Shown piece after piece: positions 26,409 to 34,384 of a stretch of DNA of 64,000 bases (its first letter is position 1; the number at the start of each line of letters is the position of its first letter). Source of the DNA: Paenibacillus sp. RC67 (GTDB lineage Bacteria; Bacillota; Bacilli; Paenibacillales; NBRC-103111). The notes under the pieces were generated by a model. That model was not told the DNA's origin. It saw only the letters and a program-made list of their open reading frames with translations, and did no database searches. The stretch covers positions 7,793,501-7,857,500 of the forward strand of contig NZ_CP125098.1 of assembly GCF_030020805.1 (NCBI RefSeq). Direction: 5' to 3'. Both the position numbers and the translations under genes were made by a program.

Positions 26409-27146
26409 TTATGCCGTCGACTCCATCGCTCCCGATTCCCTGAGCTGCAGCTGCTTGCGGTAAACGATGCCGGACAGCCACACACTGATCTCATAAAGGC
26501 CAATTAACGGCACAGCCACCATAAGATGCGACAATATTTCAGGCGGCGAAATCAGACTGGCTACAATAACCAGCACCAAGTACGCATACCGCCGCATCGT
26601 ATGCAATCGTTTTGGATTCAGTATTCCAATTTTGGTCAAAAACATCACAACAACCGGCAGCTCGAACGCCACTGCCAACGGGATCACGATGTTAAACATA
26701 AAGCCAAAGTATTGGGAAATTCCATACGTCTCGGTAAATTGCAGACTTCTGGCAATCCCTGTCGTAAAGGTGAAGCTCATCGGAAACACAACAAAGTAAG
26801 CAAAACTGAACCCCACAATAAAACAAACAACCGTAAAGGGAATATATTTCAACGCCGCGTCCTGCTCATTGGTTCTAAGCCCTACGTTAACGAACTTCCA
26901 TACCTGATAGAGCGCGAAGGGCAGCGTAACCGCCAGAGAGAAGGCTAATGCAATACTCATATAGATGCGGATTCCGTCCCATGGCGAAAAAACGTTCCAA
27001 GCAATTCCCGAGGCAGGCGGCACACTCTTTAAATATACCAAAATTCGCGGCGCAATAAACAGTCCCGCTGCCATTGTCACAACGACCATAAGCAGCACCA
27101 GCAAAATACGTTTGCGCAGCTCGGCGATATGATCCATCAGCGTCAT
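26409..27146 (-). CDS. tatC: Twin-arginine translocase subunit TatC
   Basis: A 245-residue protein with six membrane helices and the TatC hallmarks MDHIAELRKRIL at the N-terminus and FAYFVVFPMSF in the middle. ATG 27146 is chosen because AGGAGG lies eight bases before. TatC binds twin-arginine signal peptides in the membrane. The gene follows a TnrA-like regulator on the same strand and is divergent from a Tat substrate and tatA, so this looks like a dedicated Tat set, as with phoD-tatAd-tatCd in Bacillus. Confidence 0.92.
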   Translation of the reverse strand: MTLMDHIAELRKRILLVLLMVVVTMAAGLFIAPRILVYLKSVPPASGIAWNVFSPWDGIRIYMSIALAFSLAVTLPFALYQVWKFVNVGLRTNEQDAALKYIPFTVVCFIVGFSFAYFVVFPMSFTFTTGIARSLQFTETYGISQYFGFMFNIVIPLAVAFELPVVVMFLTKIGILNPKRLHTMRRYAYLVLVIVASLISPPEILSHLMVAVPLIGLYEISVWLSGIVYRKQLQLRESGAMESTA

Positions 27147-27245
27147 CGTTCTATCCTCCTGCATAGGCTTAGCCACCAACCTTTCTAGTTATATTATCGA
27201 TCCGTCCTTTCGAAGCACCAGTAAACCTTCAGGTCCCCTACCTGT

Positions 27246-27476
27246 CTATACACTTTTAAAAGGTCGCATCGCCTTTAGCTCAAATGTGTGAAAGCCATCC
27301 TTCAGCTTTTCATTGATTTCTCGAAGCCTCTTTACATCTTCAAATGAATACCGCCTCGCCCCTCCCTTCGTCCTGGCAGGAAAGATGAGCTTACGCTCCT
27401 CATAGTACCGAATTTGCCTCTCCGATAAGCCCGTCAACTCTTTGACAATCCCGATGTTCATTACTTTTTCTTCCAT
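27246..27476 (-). CDS. Short TnrA/GlnR-like MerR-family regulator
   Basis: A 76-residue protein that is almost only a winged helix: NIGIVKELTGLSERQIRYYE then ERKLIFPARTKGGARRYSF (two blocks), close to Bacillus TnrA and GlnR. Those are 110-135 residues and use their C-terminal tails to interact with glutamine synthetase. Here the tail stops at MRPFKSV, so that sensor part is missing. AGGAGG precedes the ATG by eight bases. It is divergent from the amine oxidase operon, with a perfect TnrA/GlnR box between, and followed by tatC. Family is confident; how it senses nitrogen is unknown. Confidence 0.85.
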   Translation of the reverse strand: MEEKVMNIGIVKELTGLSERQIRYYEERKLIFPARTKGGARRYSFEDVKRLREINEKLKDGFHTFELKAMRPFKSV

Positions 27477-27615
27477 CTTAATTACCTCCTATGTTAATTA
27501 AATGTCATGTACAAGGCTGATGAAAAGATAAATGAACCATTTTCCCCATTTCTTGAGATGATTCTAACAAAAACAATTCAAAAAAAGCAACGGTTTTTGA
27601 AAAACAAAAAAACAA

Positions 27616-27632
27616 TGTTAGAAAACCTAACA
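27616..27632. promoter_or_regulatory. TnrA/GlnR box
   Basis: TGTTAGAAAACCTAACA fits TGTNA-N7-TNACA exactly and is a perfect 5-bp-arm dyad. It lies 81 bp before the amine oxidase start. A possible -10 TACGAT at 27662-27667 would put the box centre about 50 bp upstream of the transcription start, the distance known for TnrA-activated promoters. The matching -35 (TTGAGT, 27637-27642) has a long 19-bp spacer. Confidence 0.7.
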
Positions 27633-27712
27633 AATTTTGAGTCAAATAAAATTTTTTTTGGTACGATCTCGTTGTGAGGTTGATCCACTTTAACACAAAG
27701 GAGTCGAGGAGA

Positions 27713-29323
27713 ATGGAGACAAAGGAACCAACTAAAGAAATAACCCGAAGACAGTTTTTAACGACAGTCGGCAAAATCGGTGGGTCTGCAGCCGTGTTCA
27801 GCATTATGGGCACACTGGGATTGCTCTCACCCGAGACATTAAAAGCAGCCGAATTCACCCCTCCGAATCAAGACGACCTGTCTTCCACTCATCGCAACGG
27901 CAAAAAGATCGTCATTCTCGGAGGAGGTATTGCAGGCATGACTGCAGCCTACGAGCTCGGGCAGGCCGGATACGATTGTACAATATTGGAGGCGAGAGCC
28001 CGAGCAGGAGGACGGATCTGGTCCGTAAGAAGAGGAACGACCGTTACAGAAATCGGCGGCGTCAAGCAAGTGGCACGATTTGACACAGGTGAAGCCATGT
28101 ACCTAAACGCAGGACCCATGCGGATCCCACAATTCCACGTAACCATGGAATATTGCCGTAAATTCGGCGTAGCCATCGAACCTTTCAACAACGTTAACGA
28201 GCACGGCTACTATTACAACGAGAATGTAGGCGAATTGTCAGGGCGTAAAGTGAGGAAACGGGAAGCAAAGGCGGATGTGAAGGGATATGTATCCGAGATG
28301 CTGGCCAAAGCCGTCAACCAGAATGCACTAGATCTACCACTTAGTCCAGAGGAGAAAGCCAAGCTGGTAGATTATTTGAAGCGTGAGGGCGATTTGAACG
28401 CCGACCTGTTCTACAAAGGCTCCGAGCGCGGCGGCTATACCGAAGAGCCAGGCGGTAAGCTGGATGCCGGCGTACGCAAAGACCCCTTCGACATGAAATC
28501 GATTATCAGCTCCGGCTTCGGCAACTTTTTCAGCAATGAATACTCCTATGACCAACAAATGATGATGTTTCACCCGGTAGGCGGGATGGATCAAATCGCC
28601 AAGGCTTTCGAGAAACGTGTAAGTGACCGCATCGAATTCCATTCGGAGGTTAAGGAAATTCGCCAGGACGCAAGCGGCGTTCGCATCGTCTATACCAACC
28701 TGGAGACAGGCGCCACCAAAACCATCACCAGTGATTACTGCATTTGCACCATTCCTTTATCTGTACTCAAAAGCATCCCGGCGGATTTCTCCCCGGAAAT
28801 GTCCGATGCGATCTCGAAAGTCAACTATGCATCCGCAGGCAAAATCGGACTTCAATTCAAACGCCGCTTCTGGGAGGAAGACGAACAAATCTACGGCGGC
28901 AGCTCCTTAACTAACATGGATATCACACAGATGTATTACCCGCCAACCAACTATTTTGGCAAAAAAGGGGTTCTACTCGGCTACTACGTAACAGGCGCCA
29001 ACGCCGACAAGCTTGGCAAATTGTCTCTCGCCGAGCGCGAAAGCTATGTATTAAGCCAAGGAGCCAAAATCCACCCGCAGTTCCACAAGGAATTCGAAGC
29101 TTCATTCTCCGTTCACTGGAAAAACATCAAGTACAATCTAGGCGGATGGGGCAGCTATTCTGCGGATGAGCGCAAAACAATCTACCCCACCTTGTGTAAG
29201 CCAGACGGCAGAATTTATTTGGCAGGCGAGCATATCAGCTACATCCCCGCTTGGATGGCCGGCGGGATCGAATCCGCACGAAAAGTCGTCACCGAGATTC
29301 ATGAACGCGTCATGAAAGAATAG
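27713..29323 (+). CDS. Tat-exported flavin amine/L-amino acid oxidase
   Basis: A 536-residue flavoprotein. A twin-arginine signal is clear: TRRQFLT at residues 11-17, then a hydrophobic stretch to about 45. The FAD motif VILGGGIAGMTAAYEL begins near residue 67, the second motif GGRIWS near 100, and the C-terminal FAD contact is YLAGEHISYIPAWMAGGIES. This is the monoamine/L-amino acid oxidase family: it oxidises an amine to an imine with release of hydrogen peroxide. ATG 27713 has AAAGGAG nine bases before. It is followed by a secreted RidA-like gene and tatA. Substrate is not known. Confidence 0.9.
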   Translation: METKEPTKEITRRQFLTTVGKIGGSAAVFSIMGTLGLLSPETLKAAEFTPPNQDDLSSTHRNGKKIVILGGGIAGMTAAYELGQAGYDCTILEARARAGGRIWSVRRGTTVTEIGGVKQVARFDTGEAMYLNAGPMRIPQFHVTMEYCRKFGVAIEPFNNVNEHGYYYNENVGELSGRKVRKREAKADVKGYVSEMLAKAVNQNALDLPLSPEEKAKLVDYLKREGDLNADLFYKGSERGGYTEEPGGKLDAGVRKDPFDMKSIISSGFGNFFSNEYSYDQQMMMFHPVGGMDQIAKAFEKRVSDRIEFHSEVKEIRQDASGVRIVYTNLETGATKTITSDYCICTIPLSVLKSIPADFSPEMSDAISKVNYASAGKIGLQFKRRFWEEDEQIYGGSSLTNMDITQMYYPPTNYFGKKGVLLGYYVTGANADKLGKLSLAERESYVLSQGAKIHPQFHKEFEASFSVHWKNIKYNLGGWGSYSADERKTIYPTLCKPDGRIYLAGEHISYIPAWMAGGIESARKVVTEIHERVMKE

Positions 29324-29344
29324 ATGAAGGGACGGTCGAATGAT

Positions 29345-29899
29345 ATGCATAAAAAATTAAAAACCATTCTCGCTGTAGGCGTACTATCCTCAGTCATCGG
29401 AGTAAGTGCTTATGCAGACGAATCGCAAGCATCAAATAAATACCCGGCAGAACCAGTTCATGAAGTAGAGTTTTACGGAAATCCTTCCTCAACCATATCT
29501 GGCGGCGTGTCGGTCCCTGCAGGCTCCTCCTATTTGTACACCAGTGGAACAACACCGCCTGTATTGAACAAGGACGGCGCTACCGTATATGAGCGTTACG
29601 GAGACACCAAGACTCAAGCGAAGGGCGTTCTCAAGAACATCGAGAACCAATTGAAAGAAAAAGGATTAACAATGAACGATGTTATCTATCTGCGCGCCTA
29701 TCTTACAGCCGATCCGAGCAAAGACAACAAATTCGACTTCAAAGGCTGGAACGAGGCGTATGCAGAGTATTTCAACACCGAGTCCAACCCGGTCAAGACC
29801 GCCCGTTCCACCGTTGGTGTAGCCGGACTGGTCAGCGAAGATTGGCTGATCGAGGTCGAAGCCGTGGCTGTATACCCAAACAAACATAATCAAAACTAA
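29345..29899 (+). CDS. Secreted RidA-family (imine deaminase-like) protein
   Basis: A 184-residue protein with a Sec signal peptide (MHKKLKTILAVGVLSSVIGV, cleavage near AYA-DES) and a RidA/YjgF/UK114 domain of about 130 residues. The conserved Arg is kept (TARSTVGVAGL), as is the closing IEVEAVAVYP strand. Cytoplasmic RidA hydrolyses reactive imines made by amino-acid enzymes. Placed 21 bp after an amine oxidase that makes imines outside the cytoplasm, this protein probably finishes that reaction. ATG 29345 is chosen for the signal peptide; ATG 29324 is also open. Confidence 0.85.
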   Translation: MHKKLKTILAVGVLSSVIGVSAYADESQASNKYPAEPVHEVEFYGNPSSTISGGVSVPAGSSYLYTSGTTPPVLNKDGATVYERYGDTKTQAKGVLKNIENQLKEKGLTMNDVIYLRAYLTADPSKDNKFDFKGWNEAYAEYFNTESNPVKTARSTVGVAGLVSEDWLIEVEAVAVYPNKHNQN

Positions 29900-29956
29900 G
29901 CAGTCAAAAATCATATTTCAATACAAAACCTATAACATTTAAGGAGTTGAGCGTGT

Positions 29957-30184
29957 ATGCTTCAAAATATCGGCTTTCCAGGTCTCATGATGATTTTGGT
30001 GGTTATCTTAATCTTATTCGGTCCTTCCAAGCTGCCGGAGCTTGGCAGAGCGGTAGGCCGCACACTTCACGAGTTTAAATCTTCCGCACGCGAGCTTGTT
30101 TCGGAGCACAAGGAAGGTGGCGAAGATTCCAAAGTCGCACCACTAAAAGAGCAGAAGGAAGTCGCCGAAAGAAGCCACGCTTAA
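29957..30184 (+). CDS. tatA: Twin-arginine translocase subunit TatA
   Basis: A 75-residue TatA: an N-terminal membrane helix ending ILFGPSKLPELGRAVGRTL (the FGPSKLPELG hinge is typical), an amphipathic helix, and an acidic-basic tail. TatA multiplies to form the passage for folded proteins. AAGGAGTTGAGCGTGT precedes the ATG. It is the last gene of the amine oxidase operon, followed by a strong terminator. No TatB is present, as expected for Gram-positive minimal TatAC systems. Confidence 0.93.
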   Translation: MLQNIGFPGLMMILVVILILFGPSKLPELGRAVGRTLHEFKSSARELVSEHKEGGEDSKVAPLKEQKEVAERSHA

Positions 30185-30189
30185 CATTT

Positions 30190-30219
30190 AAGAGCCACCC
30201 TCGCAGGTGGCTCTTCTTG
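30190..30219. terminator. Terminator after tatA
   Basis: AAGAGCCACC, loop, GGTGGCTCTT: perfect 10-bp stem between convergent genes. Confidence 0.85.
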
Positions 30220-30220
30220 T

Positions 30221-31282
30221 CTATATCATTTCATCAACGAGATCGACGCCGAGCTCTTTGAGTTGCCGCCGAAACTCCCGTTTCAAAGCCACCTTCTCTT
30301 CCCCTTCCAAGAAGGAGGCCTCGACCCCGTTCATGATCAGCACCGCAATCTCCTCCAAGCTGAAGCCAAACTTATCAGCAACTATCTCGTATTCCTTCGT
30401 AATATTCGTCCCCGACACACTTGGATTATCCGTATTAATCGTGACCATAACCCCGCTATCGAAATATTCCCGAATTGGATAGGCGTCCCATCCGGATACC
30501 GCCTTGGTTTGAATATTGCTCACCGGACACATTTCCAAGGGAACCTGACGTTTTCTTATCATATCCAGTATGGCTGGGTTCTCTTTAAGCCTAACCCCAT
30601 GACCAATACGTACAGCACCAAGATGAGTTACAGCTTCGTATACGTTATCGGCACCCCCAGCTTCCCCTGCGTGGATCGTCACAGGAATCCCTTTTGCCCG
30701 CGAGGCAGCAAACACTTCACGGAACAATTGCGGCGGATACGCAGCCTCATCTCCAGCCAAATCTATAGCCGCAATGCCTCTACCAATAAACTTCCCCGCT
30801 GCCTCGACTACTTCCAAATTTTCTTCACAGGAATGGTTTCTCATACAAATAGCAATCACCTTGGCCTTAACCCCATAGTCCTCCTCTCCACGACGCAGAC
30901 CTTCGACTACAGAGCGAATGGCTTCTTCTACCGAAAGGCCCTTCCTGCGATGAAGCTGCGGAGCAAACCTCACTTCGACATACCGACAATTATGCTCCGC
31001 CGAGTTCTGTACGATTTCATACGCAACCCTCTCCAAAGCCACCTCCGTTTGAAGAAACGGAACCACAAAGTCAAACTTGCTTAAATAATCCGTCAAACTC
31101 CCGCATTCCTCACTCACTTGAATATAAGGGAGCAGATCCTCGCCTTCGCTTATCGGAAGCTCTACCCCTTGATCCTTAGCCAAATCTGCAATAGTCTGCG
31201 GCCTCACACTTCCGTCCAAATGCACATGAAGATCCACCTTCGGCAGCTGTCGCAGCAGCACCTCATCCCCTCTCATTGCCAT
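30221..31282 (-). CDS. add: Adenosine deaminase
   Basis: A 353-residue metal-dependent deaminase. The zinc motif KVDLHVHLDGS is near residue 18, HAGEAGG holds the His and catalytic Glu, and the metal Asp lies in TINTDNPSVSG. It converts adenosine to inosine for purine and nitrogen salvage. ATG 31282 has AGAGGAG nine bases before; ATG 31276 is also possible. It is monocistronic with a good promoter at 31339-31367. Confidence 0.92.
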   Translation of the reverse strand: MAMRGDEVLLRQLPKVDLHVHLDGSVRPQTIADLAKDQGVELPISEGEDLLPYIQVSEECGSLTDYLSKFDFVVPFLQTEVALERVAYEIVQNSAEHNCRYVEVRFAPQLHRRKGLSVEEAIRSVVEGLRRGEEDYGVKAKVIAICMRNHSCEENLEVVEAAGKFIGRGIAAIDLAGDEAAYPPQLFREVFAASRAKGIPVTIHAGEAGGADNVYEAVTHLGAVRIGHGVRLKENPAILDMIRKRQVPLEMCPVSNIQTKAVSGWDAYPIREYFDSGVMVTINTDNPSVSGTNITKEYEIVADKFGFSLEEIAVLIMNGVEASFLEGEEKVALKREFRRQLKELGVDLVDEMI

Positions 31283-31338
31283 CTCCAACCACTCCTCTCC
31301 GTCAGAAAATATCATCCTCAATGCAGTAATTTTGATTA

Positions 31339-31367
31339 ACTTTAATTTAATGTAATCTATATGTCAA
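31339..31367 (-). promoter_or_regulatory. Sigma-A promoter of the adenosine deaminase gene
   Basis: On the minus strand TTGACA, 17 bp, TAAAGT. About 40 bp further upstream, 31406-31422 (TGTTATATTAATTACCA) matches the TnrA/GlnR box with one mismatch, which could link this gene to nitrogen control. Confidence 0.6.
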
Positions 31368-31458
31368 TATATATTACGCAAATTCATCGCATTTTGATTA
31401 TTTAATGTTATATTAATTACCATGAGATATGGATTAATTCAGTAATAATCGCAGCAGA

Positions 31459-32382
31459 TCATTCCTTTTTGGAAAACCAGGTAGCCAGGACTGATCCCGA
31501 AATATTATGCCAGACGCTGAAAATCGCGCTCGGTACAGCAGCGATTGGATTGAAATGCGCGGCGGCCAGAGCAGCGCCTAATCCGGAATTTTGCATTCCC
31601 GTCTCCAAGGTTACCGCTTTGCGCTTGGCAAGATTCATCCCGAATAGCCGAGCGAATCCGTAGCCCAGTCCAAATCCAAGTAAATTATGAAGGATGACCA
31701 CTACAAAAATAATCGGCCCGGTTTCTAATATTTTGCCTTTATTGACGGCTACAACAATCGCCACAATAAGTACGATCGCGATAGTAGAGACTAGGGGAAG
31801 CGCTTTGACACTGGCCTCCGCCGCTCTTCGAAACAGAGCCTTAACAATAAGCCCCAGCACAATAGGTACGATAACGACCTGAATAATGTCAACAAATAGC
31901 GACTTGGCATTAATATCCATCCATTTGTTCGCCAATAGCGAAATGATTGCTGGTGTAGCTAAGGGAGCTATAAGGGTAGATACAGACGCGATCGATACAC
32001 CAAGGGCTACATCGCCTTTGGCCAAAAACGTCATCACATTGGAAGCCGTTCCGCTCGGACAGCACCCTACAAGGATTACGCCTACAGCAATATCGGGAGG
32101 AAGCTGTAATACGTAGGCAAGGACGAAAGCCAGTAAGGGCATAATCAAGTAGTGTCCCACAACTCCGATTGCGACCTCACCCGGTCGGCGGAATACTTCG
32201 CGGAAATCCGCGGAAGACAGCGTCAGTCCCATTCCGAACATGACGATGCCGAGCAGCAGAGAAATGTCCCCCTTCATTCCTGTAAAGGCTTGCGGAACAA
32301 AAAAACCTAAACAGGCGAACAAAATAACCCAAATGGAAAACGTTCCGCCTACAAATTGGCTGATTTTTTCTACCTTATTCAT
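31459..32382 (-). CDS. Bile acid:sodium symporter-family transporter (YocS/PanS-like)
   Basis: A 307-residue membrane protein with nine to ten helices and the BASS-family blocks VILVGCCPSGTASNVMTFLA (near residue 104) and ETGMQNSGLGAALA (near 258). Bacterial members move pantoate, pyruvate-like acids or other organic anions with sodium. GAGGAGGGG precedes the ATG. It stands alone between adenosine deaminase and the siderophore importer. Substrate cannot be told. Confidence 0.85.
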   Translation of the reverse strand: MNKVEKISQFVGGTFSIWVILFACLGFFVPQAFTGMKGDISLLLGIVMFGMGLTLSSADFREVFRRPGEVAIGVVGHYLIMPLLAFVLAYVLQLPPDIAVGVILVGCCPSGTASNVMTFLAKGDVALGVSIASVSTLIAPLATPAIISLLANKWMDINAKSLFVDIIQVVIVPIVLGLIVKALFRRAAEASVKALPLVSTIAIVLIVAIVVAVNKGKILETGPIIFVVVILHNLLGFGLGYGFARLFGMNLAKRKAVTLETGMQNSGLGAALAAAHFNPIAAVPSAIFSVWHNISGSVLATWFSKKE

Positions 32383-32493
32383 TGTATCCCCTCCTCTGAC
32401 TATTTCTTCTTACGGTCCATCTTGGATACGATATAGTCAGAATTCGCTTTTTTCTGCATTCTTAGTCAAAAAATCCCCCTATTGTAAAATGCG

Positions 32494-32522
32494 AAAAGCC
32501 TGCCCCAAAAGGGACAGGCCGC
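32494..32522 (-). terminator. Terminator of the siderophore importer operon
   Basis: On the minus strand GCCTGTCCC, TTTT, GGGGCAGGC, then TTTT. Confidence 0.8.
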
Positions 32523-32551
32523 TTAACAGCATATGAAATAACGCTGTGATC

Positions 32552-33547
32552 TTATTTATATCCTTTTGCTACTTCATTTACCATCGCAGCAACCGACTCC
32601 AAGCCGCCGCCGGACAGATACCAGTAGTTTTGATCCAAGTATACGATATGGTTGTTTTTGAAAGCATTCGTTTTCTTCACAAGCTCGTTTTCTACCAATG
32701 CTTTTGCACCCGTTTTTGCCGCACCGTCTACAGCTGCGCCACGGTCTACGACGAACAAGTACTCTGGATTTTTCTCTGCGATGAATTCAAAGGAAATGCT
32801 TTGACCGTGAGTGGAAACCTCTAGGTTCTTCTCAACAGCTGGAATGCCAAGAACGTCATGGATCAGACCAAAACGGGAGCCTGGTCCGTAAGCACTGATC
32901 GTGCCATCGTTAGCCAAAATAATCAAAGCGTTCTTGTTGCTTGCTGCTACTTGCGTTTTTACATCTTTAATCGTTTGTTCAATTTTTGCAACCTCTGCAT
33001 CTACGGCAGACTCTTTGCCAAAGATTTGGCCGAACATTTTCATGTTCGTTTTGAACGATTCCAAGAATTTCGTGTTGTCTACACCAACATACAAGGTAGG
33101 AGCCAGCTTGCTAAGCTCAGGATAAGCCGTTTGCTGTCTTCCGGAGATCAGGATCAGATCCGGCTTGATGGAGCTGATTTTCTCATAGTCCGGCTCTTGC
33201 AGCGTTCCGATGTTTTGGTATTTGCTGTCTTTGTATTTAGCCAAGTAAGCCGGTAAGCTCTTTTGAGCAACACCTGTCACTTCAATACCTAACTTATCTA
33301 AAGTATCAAGAGCACCAAAGTCAAATACGATAACTTTCTTCGGATTTTTCTTTACTTTGGTTTCACCCAATTGATGCTTGAAAGTCAATTCTTCGGAGCC
33401 CGCTGGACTCGCCGCTGGCGATGCTTCCGGAGTTCCGCCCGACGCAGGAGCCGCTCCGTTGGAGGAATTCGAACCGCTGGTACCGCAGGCTGCCATGAAT
33501 ACAGCCAAGCAAATGACGATAAATAACATAGGTAAACTTTTCTTCAT
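32552..33547 (-). CDS. yclQ: Siderophore-binding lipoprotein (YclQ-like)
   Basis: A 331-residue lipoprotein (lipobox MAAC, Cys at about residue 21), a serine/alanine/proline linker to residue 50, then a class III binding domain (VIVFDFGALDTLDKLGIEV; ISSIKPDLILISGRQQTAY; a long connecting helix). It captures an iron-siderophore outside the membrane for the two permeases upstream. ATG 33547 has AGAGGTGG five bases before. Gene order matches B. subtilis yclNOPQ, which takes up petrobactin-type catecholates. Confidence 0.85.
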   Translation of the reverse strand: MKKSLPMLFIVICLAVFMAACGTSGSNSSNGAAPASGGTPEASPAASPAGSEELTFKHQLGETKVKKNPKKVIVFDFGALDTLDKLGIEVTGVAQKSLPAYLAKYKDSKYQNIGTLQEPDYEKISSIKPDLILISGRQQTAYPELSKLAPTLYVGVDNTKFLESFKTNMKMFGQIFGKESAVDAEVAKIEQTIKDVKTQVAASNKNALIILANDGTISAYGPGSRFGLIHDVLGIPAVEKNLEVSTHGQSISFEFIAEKNPEYLFVVDRGAAVDGAAKTGAKALVENELVKKTNAFKNNHIVYLDQNYWYLSGGGLESVAAMVNEVAKGYK

Positions 33548-33625
33548 ATGAACCACCTCTTTAATTTAATAGAAACAAATTATTTTTAACCGGCAGTCGG
33601 GTAACCCGCCGCCAAATAATTTCGT

Positions 33626-34384
33626 TTAGCGAAAATAAACGCAAATCTTGTTGCCACGAATCGTCTCAATCTCGATGTCCATATCGTAGACCGCCTTCAG
33701 AACCGACGGTTCAATAATTTGATCGGTCGCGCCTTCCCTGATGACCTTGCCATCCTTGAGCGCTACGATGTAATCGGAATAACAGGAAGCGAAGTTAATG
33801 TCATGAATAACGATGATGACCGTCTTGCCTAACTCGTCAACCAACCGGCGCAGCACCTTCATAATTTGAACGGAATGCCTCATGTCGAGATTGTTCAAGG
33901 GCTCATCGAGCAGCACATATTCGGTGTTTTGAGCAATGACCATGGCGATATAGGCTCTCTGATTCTGCCCGCCGCTTAGCTGATCCAAATATTTGTGCTG
34001 CATGTCCTCAAGCTCCATATAAGCTATGGCCTCATCGACATACTTCCAATCTTCCTTGGTCAGCTTGCCTTGGGAATAGGGAAACCGCCCAAAGGAAACA
34101 AGCTCCCGAACCGTTAGCCTGACGTTAATCTGATTCGACTGCTTCAGAATCGAGATCTGCTTGGCGAGATCGGCACTTTTACATTGTCCAATGTCCTTGC
34201 CATCGATCAGTATCTCCCCTGCATCCTTGGCAGTAAGTCGGCTGATCATGGATAAAAGCGTGCTCTTACCTGCTCCGTTAGGTCCAATGAATGATGTGAT
34301 TTTACCCTTACTGATTTGGACCGATACGTTCTCTACGACGAACTTGTCGCCGTATCGCTTGGAAACTTGCCTTACTTCAATCAT
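33626..34384 (-). CDS. yclP: Siderophore ABC transporter ATPase (YclP-like)
   Basis: A 252-residue ABC ATPase with Walker A GPNGAGKST, signature LSGGQNQRAYIAM, Walker B YVLLDEPLNNLD and switch His (VIHDINFA). It is of the FepC class and powers iron-siderophore import. It overlaps the permease gene upstream by four bases (ATGA). Confidence 0.9.
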   Translation of the reverse strand: MIEVRQVSKRYGDKFVVENVSVQISKGKITSFIGPNGAGKSTLLSMISRLTAKDAGEILIDGKDIGQCKSADLAKQISILKQSNQINVRLTVRELVSFGRFPYSQGKLTKEDWKYVDEAIAYMELEDMQHKYLDQLSGGQNQRAYIAMVIAQNTEYVLLDEPLNNLDMRHSVQIMKVLRRLVDELGKTVIIVIHDINFASCYSDYIVALKDGKVIREGATDQIIEPSVLKAVYDMDIEIETIRGNKICVYFR

